Assembly (NCBI RefSeq): GCF_933775445.1
Contig: NC_065876.1
Coordinates: 28,334,001-28,398,000 of the forward strand
DNA length: 64,000 bases
Direction: 5' to 3'
Source: Argentina anserina
Lineage: Eukaryota; Streptophyta; Magnoliopsida; Rosales; Rosaceae
In this document: positions 41,901-52,616 of the stretch, piece after piece
Layout: every line of letters begins with the position of its first letter
Numbering within the stretch: the stretch's first letter is position 1
Notes under the pieces: model-generated
Told to the model about the DNA's origin: nothing
Seen by the model: only the letters and a program-made list of their open reading frames with translations
Databases searched by the model: none
Made by a program: the position numbers and the translations under genes

Positions 41901-44529
41901 CAACATATATAACCTATACAATTCTCAATGACATTAAAAGATAACTCTTACATTATTAAGCCCAAATTTTGCCCAAATTTCCATTCTTTGTCTTGCCTCT
42001 CTCGCACACATTGGATGGAAAGACGTTCTGCAAGCACCTGAACCAAAGCCCAAAAAATATACATTTACATCATTAAGTAATGTAATCCAAAACTTGAAAC
42101 TGAAGAATTTCATTGCAAAAGCAAACTGGTTACAGGAAGGGTTATAATGATTAAGCCTCTCAAAAGTAGTGTCATTCAGAAATTGTCCGAGCCTACACAT
42201 TGGAATGGTGCAAAAAAAAAAATTACTATTTGGTAAGGAAATCAAAGTTCGCTCTAATTCATATAAGACTATTACACGTGTAATTACTATAATATCACAA
42301 GTGTAATTACTATTTGGTAAAAAAATTACACATTGAATGGAAAGACGTTCTGCAAGCACCTGAACCAAAACCCAAAAAATATATATTTACATCATTAAGA
42401 AGTGTAATCCAAAACTTGGAACTGAAGAATTTCATTGCAAAAGCAAACTGGTTACAGGAAGGGTTATAATGATTAAGCCTCTCAAAAGTAGTGTCATTCA
42501 GAAATTGTACGAGCCTACACATTGGAATGGTGCAAAAAAAAATTACTATTTGATAAGGAAATCAAAGTTCGCTCTAATTCATATAAGACCACAAGTGTAA
42601 TATCATGCAAAATCATACTGATAGAAAATGGTCTTTACTGACTAGATAATCAAGAATTGTGTAGGGACAACTTATAACTCCTTTTAGGTACCCCAAACAA
42701 AATAATTACTCAATATATCCAGAAGATGGGAAAGAACCAAGAAAACATAAATATGGCGTGCCATGTACCTCCATAAGAAGGGTCGCTTTATTCTTTATTT
42801 CACTCAATTGAAAAAAAATCATTTCACAGAGAAGAAACACAATAGTTTTGGCACAAGAGCATATCTACAACGGCAACCTCAAATCTAAACTCTACACTAT
42901 GCAACTGGCTTGGCACTCTAAATTCCCGAAGTGTTATCTTTTGAACGATAGTGGAAATGAGACTATGCTTTATTTACCAAAAAAAGAAATCGCCATACCA
43001 GTAAGATGGAACTTCTATTTTACAGGACAACTCTACAATCCAATATATGGAGATCTAAGCACATACAACCATACGAGACGGTGAAAACAGAAAATCAAAT
43101 TGTATAAGACAGTAAAGCAACAAAGAATACCATGACTGCATCGTACACAAGCGCCACACTTCACCTTGCATATGTTACATATCATCTTTCTGCGGGTTTC
43201 CGGTATCCCCCCAACATTTACGATGGGTTCCACCTTCTCCATATCCTCTATGTATGTCTCTGGCATCCATTGACAGCAAAATAAATGAGCAAACTCTATA
43301 GATCTGTCACTATTACCCTCCTTCAGAACTGGCTTCAGTGCACCACCCTGCTTAGAGCAGAGAACGCAAGGGTTTACTAAATCACTCACACCAGTGTTGT
43401 GCTTACACCAGGAGCATGACCATGAAGTATCTACATCTTCTAGCACCCCATAGCACTTCCGATGAACCACAACCTTGCAAGAACTACAAACAATCAACCG
43501 GTTCGACTCCTGTCCTTCATCACCCTTGCAGCAAAAATGGCATAACGAATGATCCCCGTCACAAGGAGCGGCACTAATGACTTTCTCCAACCCTGCATCA
43601 GCACCGAGAACCTTCCGCTTCTTTGAAGGGCGCTCTGTTGCTAAACAAGTCTTGTTTCTATAACCTAAAAGCCACTCAACACCCCTGGGAGAATCCGACA
43701 CAAAACAGCTTTTGTCTTCCTCTGCGACACTATCAATTTCCATAGACTGCCCATTCTGCTCCGTCTTGACCTCATCTTCAACAACCCCATTCTCATTAGC
43801 CTTCTCAACTACAACTGAATTGCCGCCACCACCATCTGCATTCTCATCCTTGCCAACAACCTCACCGCCATTTTTGGCAGCAACCTCATTACCATTGCCA
43901 CCGATTACATTCATCTCGTCCTTAATCTCATTCGAATTGCCACCACAACCACACTCCTCACAACAACCAGGTTCCACATTCAAGTTTCCATTCCCATTCA
44001 GCTCAGGAATATTCCCCAAATGCGGAATCGGCACACACTTAGTAGCAGCTACCTTGCTGAGCTCAGACACCTCAGCTAAGGCTTCAATATCAGACAATGT
44101 CAAGGGTCTAAAGTACTCTTCTGTCTCTGCCCACAGCCTATACCCTCTAGACTTCTCACTCTGCCGCGAATGCTTCCTCTCTGACGCCGCATGTGACTTC
44201 TTGTGCCGTTTCCGGCTATCCGACTGCTTCGACAAGAAGCTTGCCAAGCCCCTCGGCAACGTGGCCGGCACGGCCACACTCGCCGTCGCCGCACAGGTAC
44301 CGCCAGGAGCTGATGCGTCATCAACAACATCATACGGCGACCGCTCACACAGCGCCTTGCAGGCCTGAGAAAACGAATCAATCGGATTTTTAGGAATTTC
44401 CGGCAGAGTCGCCGGAAAATTGGGCGGAACCCTAGAAATTGGGGAAGGCTTGTCTTCTTCCGTGCCGCAAACCCTACCCGTCGTCGTCGTCATCATCTTC
44501 TTCTCCCCGTGACATCGGCCACCGGTCAT
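35947..44529 (-). CDS. Double PHD-zinc knuckle-PHD (PZP) chromatin protein, At1g77800-like
   Basis: Nineteen exons: 44529-43131, 42037-41952, 41834-41505, 41417-41334, 41221-40859, 40329-40275, 39605-39467, 39322-39222, 39083-38835, 38730-38483, 38401-38171, 38092-37895, 37781-37728, 37614-37549, 37399-37259, 37163-37110, 36944-36885, 36628-36227, 36114-35947. They join in frame to 1,475 residues. The ATG at 44529 gives MTGGRCHGEKK, the family N-terminus. Domains: PHD1 near 328-375 (LCHFCCKGDE ... CSWCK), extended PHD near 386-506 (NPCVLCSKQGGALKPVL ... SFHPMCAREAR), a linker, PHD2 near 1075-1125 (SCDICRR ... YCELCEG), and a second extended PHD near 1135-1241 (CGLCGGKAGAF ... TFHPFCARSS). PZP modules read histone H3 and DNA in BRPF and JADE proteins; function of the plant relative is inferred to be nuclear chromatin binding. 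A poly-Ala tract lies in exon 10. Two local duplications sit at introns 1 and 8. Confidence 0.93.
39139..39264 (-). repeat. 62-bp tandem duplication spanning the exon 8 splice donor
   Basis: ataaataattt...gtaccatgtactgtgttctttagaggc at 39201 repeats ataaataattt...gtaccatatactgtattcaatagaggc at 39139. The copied piece includes the exon end ACAGTACATG and its GT donor. A weaker second donor context therefore lies within the intron. Confidence 0.7.
40399..40418 (+). repeat. TG microsatellite in a PHD gene intron
   Basis: About nine TG units in the intron between exons 5 and 6. Confidence 0.8.
42007..42591 (-). repeat. Tandem duplication containing a partial copy of exon 2
   Basis: The segment 42007-42269 is repeated at 42329-42591 with an offset of 322 bp and a few percent difference. 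The copied block includes the acceptor of exon 2 and its first 30 or so bases, so intron 1 carries a second acceptor followed by GACRTSFHSMC before the sequence diverges. The decoy reading meets a stop at about 42310-42312. Confidence 0.85.
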
Positions 44530-44598
44530 CACCGAGAACCGACAAATCCCATCGGCGCCTGAAAAAAGTAATTAAAATAAAAAATAAAATCCCAATCG

Positions 44599-44612
44599 TA
44601 ACCCTAACCCTA
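44599..44612 (-). promoter_or_regulatory. Telo-box (AACCCTAACCCTAA) upstream of the PHD gene
   Basis: Two joined telomere-like units lie 70-83 bases upstream of the ATG at 44529, so in the leader or core promoter. A similar motif lies near the HAM start. Role inferred from known plant telo-box promoters. Confidence 0.5.
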
Positions 44613-45335
44613 AAAAAAAAATCAAAATGAAATCCGAATCGGCACCGCCGGATCTAAAATCAGGAAAACGGAAAAGGAAAACCTTAATCCCTAAAAAATC
44701 GAAAAAATCGTGATGGGGTGGATTGGGTTGATGAGAGAGAAAGATAAGTCGCGGCTGGGCTTGGCTAGGGTTTACGGTTATATTCTGGTTCGTATTTCTT
44801 TGGATCCGTTTTTCCCAGTTGGGTGCCCTTTTCTTTTTTTGATTTTTTTTTTTTGGTTCTGAAAAATGTGAGGAGAGAGAGAGAGAGAGAGGAGAGATGG
44901 AGTCGCATTTCGGGAGATATTTTTAATTTGGTTATTATTAATATACGTGGGGCTGTTCTAGGGTGGGGGTGCTGCAGTGGATCTGATTTACACGTGGCGT
45001 GGGATTATACGATTTGATGATGAGTGTGTTATTCACCGGGTCAAATTGCCCCGATTTGGCATATTCTATCTTTTCCCATAACGTTTTAGCTTAGACGCTA
45101 AGCACTATTTTGAACTGGTACCTGTAAACGGGTAATAAAATTATTATTTACCGGATAAACCAACAGTACTTTTCAGTAGTCATGCTTGTGTGATTGCATC
45201 AGAGAAGTGAAAAGAAAGCATAATGATGCTCACACAGCATGTTGCTTGCAGAGGTTCAATTTGTTTTATTTATGATCAAGTCGTAGTAGATTAACTTGCT
45301 TGTTTAGTACTTACTTCCTTACTGGGTTTTAAAAA
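44613..45335. other. Promoter side of the PHD gene and intergenic DNA
   Basis: Contains a (GA)n run at 44873-44893. No gene is seen. Confidence 0.4.
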
Positions 45336-45344
45336 TTCATAAAA

Positions 45345-46052
45345 TAGAGGTTATATTCATACCTCTAAAAACAGTATTTAGATCTCATTATTCAGTAGAC
45401 TTTTATTTTACTTTTATGGATACTTAAAATATACTTTAGACCTCTAAAGTTTTCATAAAATATCTATTATCTAATTTAATATATCAAATCATACTAGATA
45501 AATTTTTTTCATACTCTATTTCAAATTCATTTATTATATACAACTCGAAAAATGCATAATAATCACACAAACTATCTTCTCGAATTAACGTTTTCTAAAT
45601 TCATAATAAATTGGTAAACTATATTTTTCATTCAATGATAGTAACATCAACGTATATGAAATATTATAACTTCTAATGAACGAGTTTTGTTTTTTTGGCT
45701 CAAATAAGTTTATCTCATTCTAGATAGTTATATAATATATACATTAAATCGTCCACATTCAATTTGATGTTAATCATCTACATTTAAATTTGACTAATGA
45801 TGTTTATCAAAAAAATAATCAATTAAATCATTTAATGCAATTTAATATCTCATTTTGGATGTCTAGCAATAAATATAAAGAATAATTATCTACATTTGTA
45901 TTTTATAATAGATAAGTAAAGAATTATTTCCCTTCTTGTATTTGATTGTTATATATCTTTTGGTAATTTCATATGCATTGACTAAGTCAAAACTATCTAG
46001 AAAAAACATGGAGGTCTAAGTGTCATTTTGAGAGGTATGAATATAATCTCCC
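45345..46052. mobile_element. Mutator-like MITE with 9-bp target duplication
   Basis: The 708-bp element is flanked by ttcataaaa (45336-45344 and 46053-46061). Its ends are TAGAGGTTATATTCATACCT on the left and GGGAGATTATATTCATACCT on the inverted right, 22-bp inverted repeats with three mismatches. The body is AT-rich and has no coding sequence. Nine-base duplication points to a MULE source. Confidence 0.75.
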
Positions 46053-46439
46053 TTCATAAAAAGGTTGTGCATTTTAGATATGGCCAATTATACATGAGAC
46101 CAATTCATAACTCATTTTTTAAATAAGGACACTCAAATATTGTTTCACAAAAAGTCATTTTGCCATAAAAAAAAGTTTCATTTTAAGCATTAAAATTAAA
46201 AGAAATTATAAACGGCCACTACAGTTTTTAAAACACCCAAACATACTTTTTTCCCTATTTTAGGTCTCCGACGACTTTCGGCCAACTCTAGCGAGGTCTC
46301 AAGCAACTTTCATTTGACTCCGGTAAGACCTCCGATGACTTCCAAACGGCTTAGGCGAGGTTCTGGCAACTTTCAGCCGGTTCCATCGACTTTCGTGTGA
46401 CTCCTGCAAGATCTCCAGCATATTTTGGAGATGTCAGAA

Positions 46440-47780
46440 AGATATTGTCACGAGCACCAAAAGGTACTATAGTCGGCAGTAAAAGTTATTACGATGAGAA
46501 TTCTGACAACCTCCAACAAAGTCCCAAAAGCTACTACCAAGCCACATAAAATCTACTACTGGGCCAAATAAAAGCTACTATGTCTATCTACCGAAACTAC
46601 TATCAATGAGAAACAAAACTGCTACCAAGAAAAAAAAACTATTATCATTGTCATTGAAAGCACTACCAACGACAAAGAAAACTTCTATCATACAAAGCTA
46701 TAGTTATTATCACCACCACTATCAACGAGTGCCGCACAAATCATCTAGACCGAATGTGAGTTGTTATTCCGAAATCAGTTACTACCAACAACAACAAAAG
46801 ATATTGTCAAAGTAACAAAAGATACTAGCGATTTTCTCAATGATGTATTGAAAACATGTTCTCTCAATGTCAAAAGATACTATTACAGAGTTGAAAATAT
46901 ATCGTCAATGAATTGGATACTTACAGAAACCTATAATTGTGATGTCAGAAAATTGTGACAGTATCGTACCAAAAGGTACTACGATGAGATTTTCGGCAGC
47001 CTTCGATAAGGTTTCAAAAGTTACTACCAAGCCACACAAAAACTACTATCGAACCAAACAAAAGCTAATATGGTAGACTACCAAAGCTACTATAATTGAG
47101 AAATCAATTAAGCTACAACCACCTTTGTCCAAGTAAATAAAAGCTACTACCATACGTGCAAATAAAAAGCTACTACCGTTGCCGTGAAAAGCTACTACCA
47201 ACAACAAACAAAACTACTTATGTTCGAAGCTACAGCTACTGTCACCATCATCACTATTAGTGTCAAACAAACCCACTACCAATCACAAACAAAGCTACTA
47301 CCAGTAACAACAAAAGATACTGGCACAAGAAAAAAACGATACTATAGTGACATTTTCAATGATGCGTTGAAAAAAAAAAAACAAATGTCACAAACAAACA
47401 ATAATTTACTACAAAACAAAAGTTATTAATAAGTATAACACAAGCTACTGTCATCAGACAAAAAAGGACTAACACAAGTAATAAAAAGTACTATAGTGAC
47501 ATTATGTTGGAAATATACTATTACAATATTGAAAAAATATTGTCAATGAATTAGAAATATACTAACAGAGACATGAATATATGTTGCCCATAAAACCAAA
47601 TGCTACTACATACACCTGCAAACGCTACTGGTAATACAAAGAAAAGCTACTGCACTCGTCACCAAAACTAAGAGAGGCCTAAATATATAGGAACCATAAA
47701 ACCAAATGCTACTACGTAAACCTGCAAAAGCTATTGTCAATGCAAAGAAAAGCTACTGCACCCCCGTCACCAAAAGGTAC
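46440..47780 (+). repeat. Degenerate array, consensus AAAAGCTACTACCA
   Basis: Phrases such as aaaagctactaccaa, aaaactactatc and aaaagatactat recur at irregular intervals of roughly 12-40 bases over 1.3 kb. Longer repeats lie on top: gtaccaaaaggtactacgatgag-like blocks near 46455 and 46965, and aaatgctactac blocks near 47600 and 47705. Confidence 0.7.
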
Positions 47781-47994
47781 TCTAGATGTTGCAAAAATAT
47801 ACTTCATCTACTCTAGAAACTTTACCATTATGGTGCCACAGTCCTTCCACCCATTTCCATATCAAATAATTACAGTTTAGATTTCCTACAAACACATACA
47901 AACCAGATTTGATCAAAACCCAAATCTAGCTACCAAAACACTAAAAACCCTAGGAATTCAAATACGAAATGAACCAGAAAGAGAGAAAACATAC

Positions 47995-48120
47995 AAATAG
48001 AGGAAAGCTTCTCTTCGTTGGTGATGATGGCGACCTCCTCAAGCTTGATGACAAGCGCAACCTGGTCTCCGGTATTCTCTTCATCTCCGGTAATGTACAC
48101 TCTTTTTCTGTGCTCTAATT
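47995..48120 (+). other. Possible captured gene fragment in the Mutator-like element
   Basis: The plus strand reads KLLFVGDDGDLLKLDDKRNL then VSGILFISGN, followed by GTA as at a splice donor. The composition is codon-like and GC-rich against an AT-rich background. I cannot name the source gene. Non-autonomous Mutator elements often carry host gene pieces. Confidence 0.3.
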
Positions 48121-48735
48121 CGCGGTCGACATGGTGGCGCCAAATCGAAGGTCATGTGGAAAATCAGAGGCTTTGTGGCTTCTAGATCGTGTAGATGAGC
48201 CTATGTTGTCCAATCGTTGTGGCTTCGGGCCTCCGTCACCCCGAGAAGCTGAGCCTTCGTTGTCGAGGCTTTTAGTCTCCGTTTTTAACGCGCCACCAAA
48301 GATAGCATATCAAAGGGAATTGTCAAAGGAAATCTAGTCAAGCGCAATGGAGGCGAAGAATTCTAATTCAATTATGGCGAAGAGGAATTGATTAGGAACG
48401 GGGAGCAGAGGAGGAGATAAACACAGTGACTCCGATGAGCTCAGAGACATATAGAGGAGGAGGACGTGACGGCTAGCATGAGGATCGTGGTTGTTGGACG
48501 GTTGCAGAGATGGAGATCAACTCCATCACAGGTGTCCTCTTTGGCTTTGGGGTTTCAAACGAGAGTGGGTGGTGGGTTTGAGGGAGAGTGGAAGTCAGAA
48601 AGGGAGAGAGTATTTTTGGTATAACATAAGTTATGCTAATGTAAAATTGGTCTTCTTTAAGTAAAAAAATTGTAGTGTCCTTAAAAGAGAGAGTTGTGAA
48701 AACCGTCATTCAATGAAATTTTCTATTTTATATAT

Positions 48736-49869
48736 GGATTTGCTCCAATTTGGTTTACCTAATTTATACGTTTACATGTTGTGCCATCTAGGGTGCGTCT
48801 CTTGTCCATAAAATGACCTATCATAATTATAGTGACTTTTACATCATAGAAAGAATCATAATACTTCCACACCCGAATTTACATGTTTATTTTCAAAAAC
48901 TTTAGCAGCTAAAGGGTCCTTAATCATGGTATTAGGGTACATACCTTCTCTTATTTCCACCAGACTATTTTAAAATAACGAATATAAATTATTATTTTCT
49001 TTTTTCGTCAATCCATTATTTATGTATTTATTTCTGGAAAACTCCAATTCAGAATAAATTGAATAAGATGATTTACTATTCTTTTTTAATGTTAAAACAT
49101 ACAATAAATAATATTATTAATCTTCATGTATCATTTGAAACGTTACATAGAATTTTTTATAAACTTCGGTTAGGACTTGAGAGAACAAATTGTTCAATAG
49201 ATATTAGAATTTTTTGTGTTGATTTTACAATTCGGTGACTTTTAAATCAATAAATGCATATTATTAATTATTAACTTTAGGAGTGAAAGAGAAAATTAAT
49301 TTGAGAAAATTGATTATATAATTATTAAGAATTTTTTGAATTGTTTATAATAATTGAATAAAAGTAGAATTGAAAAGATATTAATAGATAATAGATTGAT
49401 TTGATATGTAATAATGATATTTTAATTATGTGTATTTATGAAAAAAATATAATAAATTAAATAGTATTTTAAATATTTATAAATAAATAAATAATCTATT
49501 AAGTGGAAAGATCTAAATACGTTTTTTTTTAGATATGAATAGAAATTCCCGGATAGTAAATTCTAAATGCGCATAAAACTTGAAAGAGAAAAAGAGAGTC
49601 CTGAAAGAGAAAACTATCACATAAAAAGGGCTTCAACATAATTTTGTTGAATAAAAAGGATAGGGGAACAAATTATAAAAGTTGCCTTAATAGAGCTAAA
49701 CACAGCGAGAGGCTCTCAGAGGGGAAAGTTCGCTGTCAGTGAGAAGCAATTAAACAGTTGTTTGAACTCCGAGATCGGATTTGCTAAACTCCGGCCAACG
49801 GAGCCGATCGGGTTCGTAATCGCGAACTGGTAAAAGCGCTGAATTAGATTAAACCGACCGCAGCTACAT
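48736..49869. other. Intergenic and promoter of the TMEM50-like gene
   Basis: Strongly AT-rich to about 49680. aattataaaag at about 49670 could be a TATA box, and the GC-richer 49700-49869 is the probable leader. No other gene is seen. Confidence 0.45.
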
Positions 49870-50615
49870 ATGGATTTGCCGGAGCTTTGGGCAATCTTCG
49901 GGCCAGGCGTCGCCGGCGCTGTGTTCGGCGCCGGCTGGTGGTTCTGGGTTGACGCCGTCGTCTGCAGTACCGTTGCCGTCTCATTCCTTCACTACCTTCC
50001 AGGTCTGACCCGACCCGACTCCGCCCTCCGTTAATTGTGAATTTCAGGTTTTTTTTAGGGTTTTGATTTGGGGATTTATGCAGGTATATTTGCTTCTTTG
50101 GCTGCTTTGATGTTCAATTGCGTTAAGAAGGATGACATTGATTACTCTCCCTACGAAGAAGGCGAGTGGAGGTGAGCTATTTGATCCCCAGCTCTTAGTA
50201 TTTGATCAAGGTTTCAATTTTAATTCCAATTCAGTATTGAAATTCAAAATCTTGAAATTCAGGAGCTTAGTACACTCCTTAGATGATCTAGGCCTAACTA
50301 AAAGTATGAACATTTAAATGATTCTATCTGAGATTGAACTCGCTGTATCTGTCTACAGATAAGAGGGTCCATCATATTGTTGCGTTTGCTGTTTGCTTGT
50401 TGCTGAAGTTGGTTGTGAACTTTCTTTGAATTGCAACAGGTTGAAGCTCTGGCTGTTCATCGCTTATGTTGTGTCCTTTGTATCGCTGGCCGCATCTGTG
50501 GGTTTGCTAATACAGGATTCACTTGTGACTACCGGCCCTTCGGTGTGGACAGGAACTGCCGGTGTATTGCAAGCTGTTTTCGTGTTGGTCAGGTAAAATT
50601 GTCTTTTTGAGATCC

Positions 50616-50655
<40 letters not shown>

Positions 50656-51113
50656 TCTATGAACAAGGAAACTCCTTATTGACCGGCATACTGTTTTTGA
50701 TGGCTTTCCTTGTTTAATTTCTCAATGTACGGCTGTGCCTCATTGATATATTTTCAAGTCGTGCACAATTCTACTTGGATATTCATTGCATTTATGCACC
50801 TAAATAGCTTTTTGAGTTTTAATCAGCTTGAGTTTTCTATTATCACATTTCTCTCTCACATGTTAGTCACATATCCGCTAAATCAATTTTGAGCATGTAA
50901 AGATGCCGGCTGCTGGTTGTCTTCCATGCACAATGACATTCCTTTGTTCGAATCACACCCAGACGTGAACGTGAATTTGCTTAAGTACTTGCAAGCACAT
51001 GCTAGAATGTAGTTCCATGTATGTGATGCAACTACTACAGTTACCATCTAGTTTAACTGTGGTTTTATTTTTCCTGCAGTGGGCTTATATATTGGACTTC
51101 TCACCCGGAGTAA
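49870..51113 (+). CDS. TMEM50-like: TMEM50 / UPF0220 family membrane protein
   Basis: Four exons: 49870-50002, 50084-50171, 50440-50592, 51080-51113. They join in frame to 135 residues, a usual size for the plant members. The protein starts MDLPELWAIFGPGVAGAVFG and ends LIYWTSHPE. Four hydrophobic segments can be seen: GVAGAVFGAGWWFWVDAVV, VAVSFLHYLPGIFASLAALM, LWLFIAYVVSFVSLAASVGL and AGVLQAVFVLVSGLIYW. A conserved acidic loop, VKKDDIDYSPYEEGEW, lies between segments 2 and 3. The family is placed in endomembranes (ER/Golgi); its yeast relative is Vps68, linked to vacuolar sorting. Exact activity is unknown. A CT microsatellite lies in intron 3 at about 50621-50651. No defect is seen. Confidence 0.93.
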
Positions 51114-52616
51114 GTAGGGACTATGACAAGTAGTTTTCCATGGGAATCTGAATTTCACAAGGGAGGGAATAGCATGGTTTCATGTATCATTTTACTTCCT
51201 TCAATCAATTGGACAAAGAACAAATGTACCGCAAATAGGGTTCAATTTCAAATTTAATAGATGGTATAAAAGGTATTTTTCAGTTTTTGTATATGTATAT
51301 TGTGGAAATCGTGCTATCTTTCTGAATTTGCGAAACTGAGCCAATGCCTTATTAAAAAGTGATTTTTTTTATGTTTAATTCCACTGAATAACTGTTTTGC
51401 TGCTTGAGTGTGATACCTGAGGTCGCCCTTTCAAGGGAGCATGCTTCCTTCATAAGGGGTTTAAGCACTTGCTGAGAAGAATTTCATCAGTTCATGTCCT
51501 AGTTGGGTTTTAAATTGTGCTACCCATCTTTCTAATTTTTTTTTGGTTACAACCCATCTTTCGAAATTTGTGAAACTGATACATGGCTTTTCCAATGTGA
51601 AATTTTTTATGTTTATTCCACCGGATGACTGTTTGCTGCCTGAATTTGATATTGGAGGCCACCCTCATGAGTTTAGACATTAGATGAAAACACTTGACGA
51701 CCATCAAAGAACTCTGATCCAAATTTGTTTGCTAGCACTGCGTCTAAACTCTTAATTGATCCGACCAACCCCTTCTACTTGGCCTTCCAAAGAACTATGA
51801 TAGAAATACTTGCATATTGGATCAGCGTTACCAATGTTCATCAAGACACGCGCAGACATATCCTACTCTTATTAGTGTTGTAGGCAAAGAGCGCATTTTA
51901 GCATGACTGTTGTAAACATTTGTTTGCTCAACAACACCCATGTGCAGCTTTTGGTTTAGATTGTGAAGCGCTGCAAGTTTGCAACCTAGTTCCTTACCCG
52001 TATCAAATATAATCCTTCTTACTGCTTGGTTGTGACATGACTTGAGCACGCCTTCCCCAACGAAACTGATGCCCAGAAACATAAACTGTACATAATTAAA
52101 CAACTACACATTTGTTTGACCAACATAAGAAATTTTGTAGAATGATTGATCTACCAAATAAAATGGAATGACTACCAAAAAAAAAAGTGCACCAAACAGA
52201 AAAGTAAACCCCTTTTGATTTCTTCTTTTCCGTAAAATTGATCAAAACATAATAAGCCATTCTTGTAGAATGAAACCCCCTAATAGAAAGAGGAAGAACA
52301 AGGACCAAAATACACCAAAGTATCAATTTTCTCATCATCATCTCCCACTGCAGACAAAACAGCCCATATCCAATGCTCTCCCATAAAAATTTAAAAACCT
52401 AAACAAAAAACCATTTTAGGCAGACAGGATTGGGGCACCTGTAACTTATTGCACTATTTGCAGAATGCATAGTTCTTCTCCAGACCCATTATCTTGGTTC
52501 TTACCAAACTCATCAGCTTCTTTCACTTTTTTTTTCCCGAAACAAAGAGACAAGAGACTAACCATCTGCCGTCAAAAAATTGAAAATTCTTGGATCTATG
52601 TGTAAGGAAAAGTAAA
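51114..52616. other. Intergenic between convergent genes
   Basis: Contains the two 3' UTRs. A direct duplication lies at 51312-51670. A 91-codon minus-strand frame at 52103-51828 (FDTGKELGCKLAALHNLNQK) is not recognised and may be chance. Confidence 0.4.
51312..51670 (+). repeat. Diverged direct duplication in the intergenic region
   Basis: About 51312-51435 and 51545-51670 share tttctgaatttgcgaaactg / tttcgaaatttgtgaaactg, then tttatgtttaattccactga / tttatgtttattccaccgga, then gctgcttgag / gctgcctgaa and a gaggtcgccct / ggaggccaccct block. Confidence 0.65.

Larger units (their letters stand above)
46082..48724. mobile_element. Mutator-like non-autonomous element with an AAGCTACTACC array
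   Basis: The 2,643-bp element is flanked by attttagatat (46071-46081) and attttatatat (48725-48735), an 11-bp duplication with one mismatch. The ends are loosely inverted: GGCCAATTATACATGAGACC on the left and AGAAAATTTCATTGAATGAC on the inverted right. Both then share cataactc/cacaactc and taaggacact. It holds GC-richer segments near both ends (46260-46420 and 48000-48600) and about 1.3 kb of degenerate short repeats. No transposase is seen. It starts 30 bp after the previous element ends. Confidence 0.6.

Noticed and set aside
43712..44368. 218-codon plus-strand frame
   Set aside because: It is the antisense of exon 1 of the PHD gene, whose protein has clear PHD fingers and conserved splice structure.
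44530..44532. Start of the PHD gene three bases earlier
   Set aside because: The codon there is GTG. The first ATG is at 44529 and gives the family N-terminus MTGGRCH.
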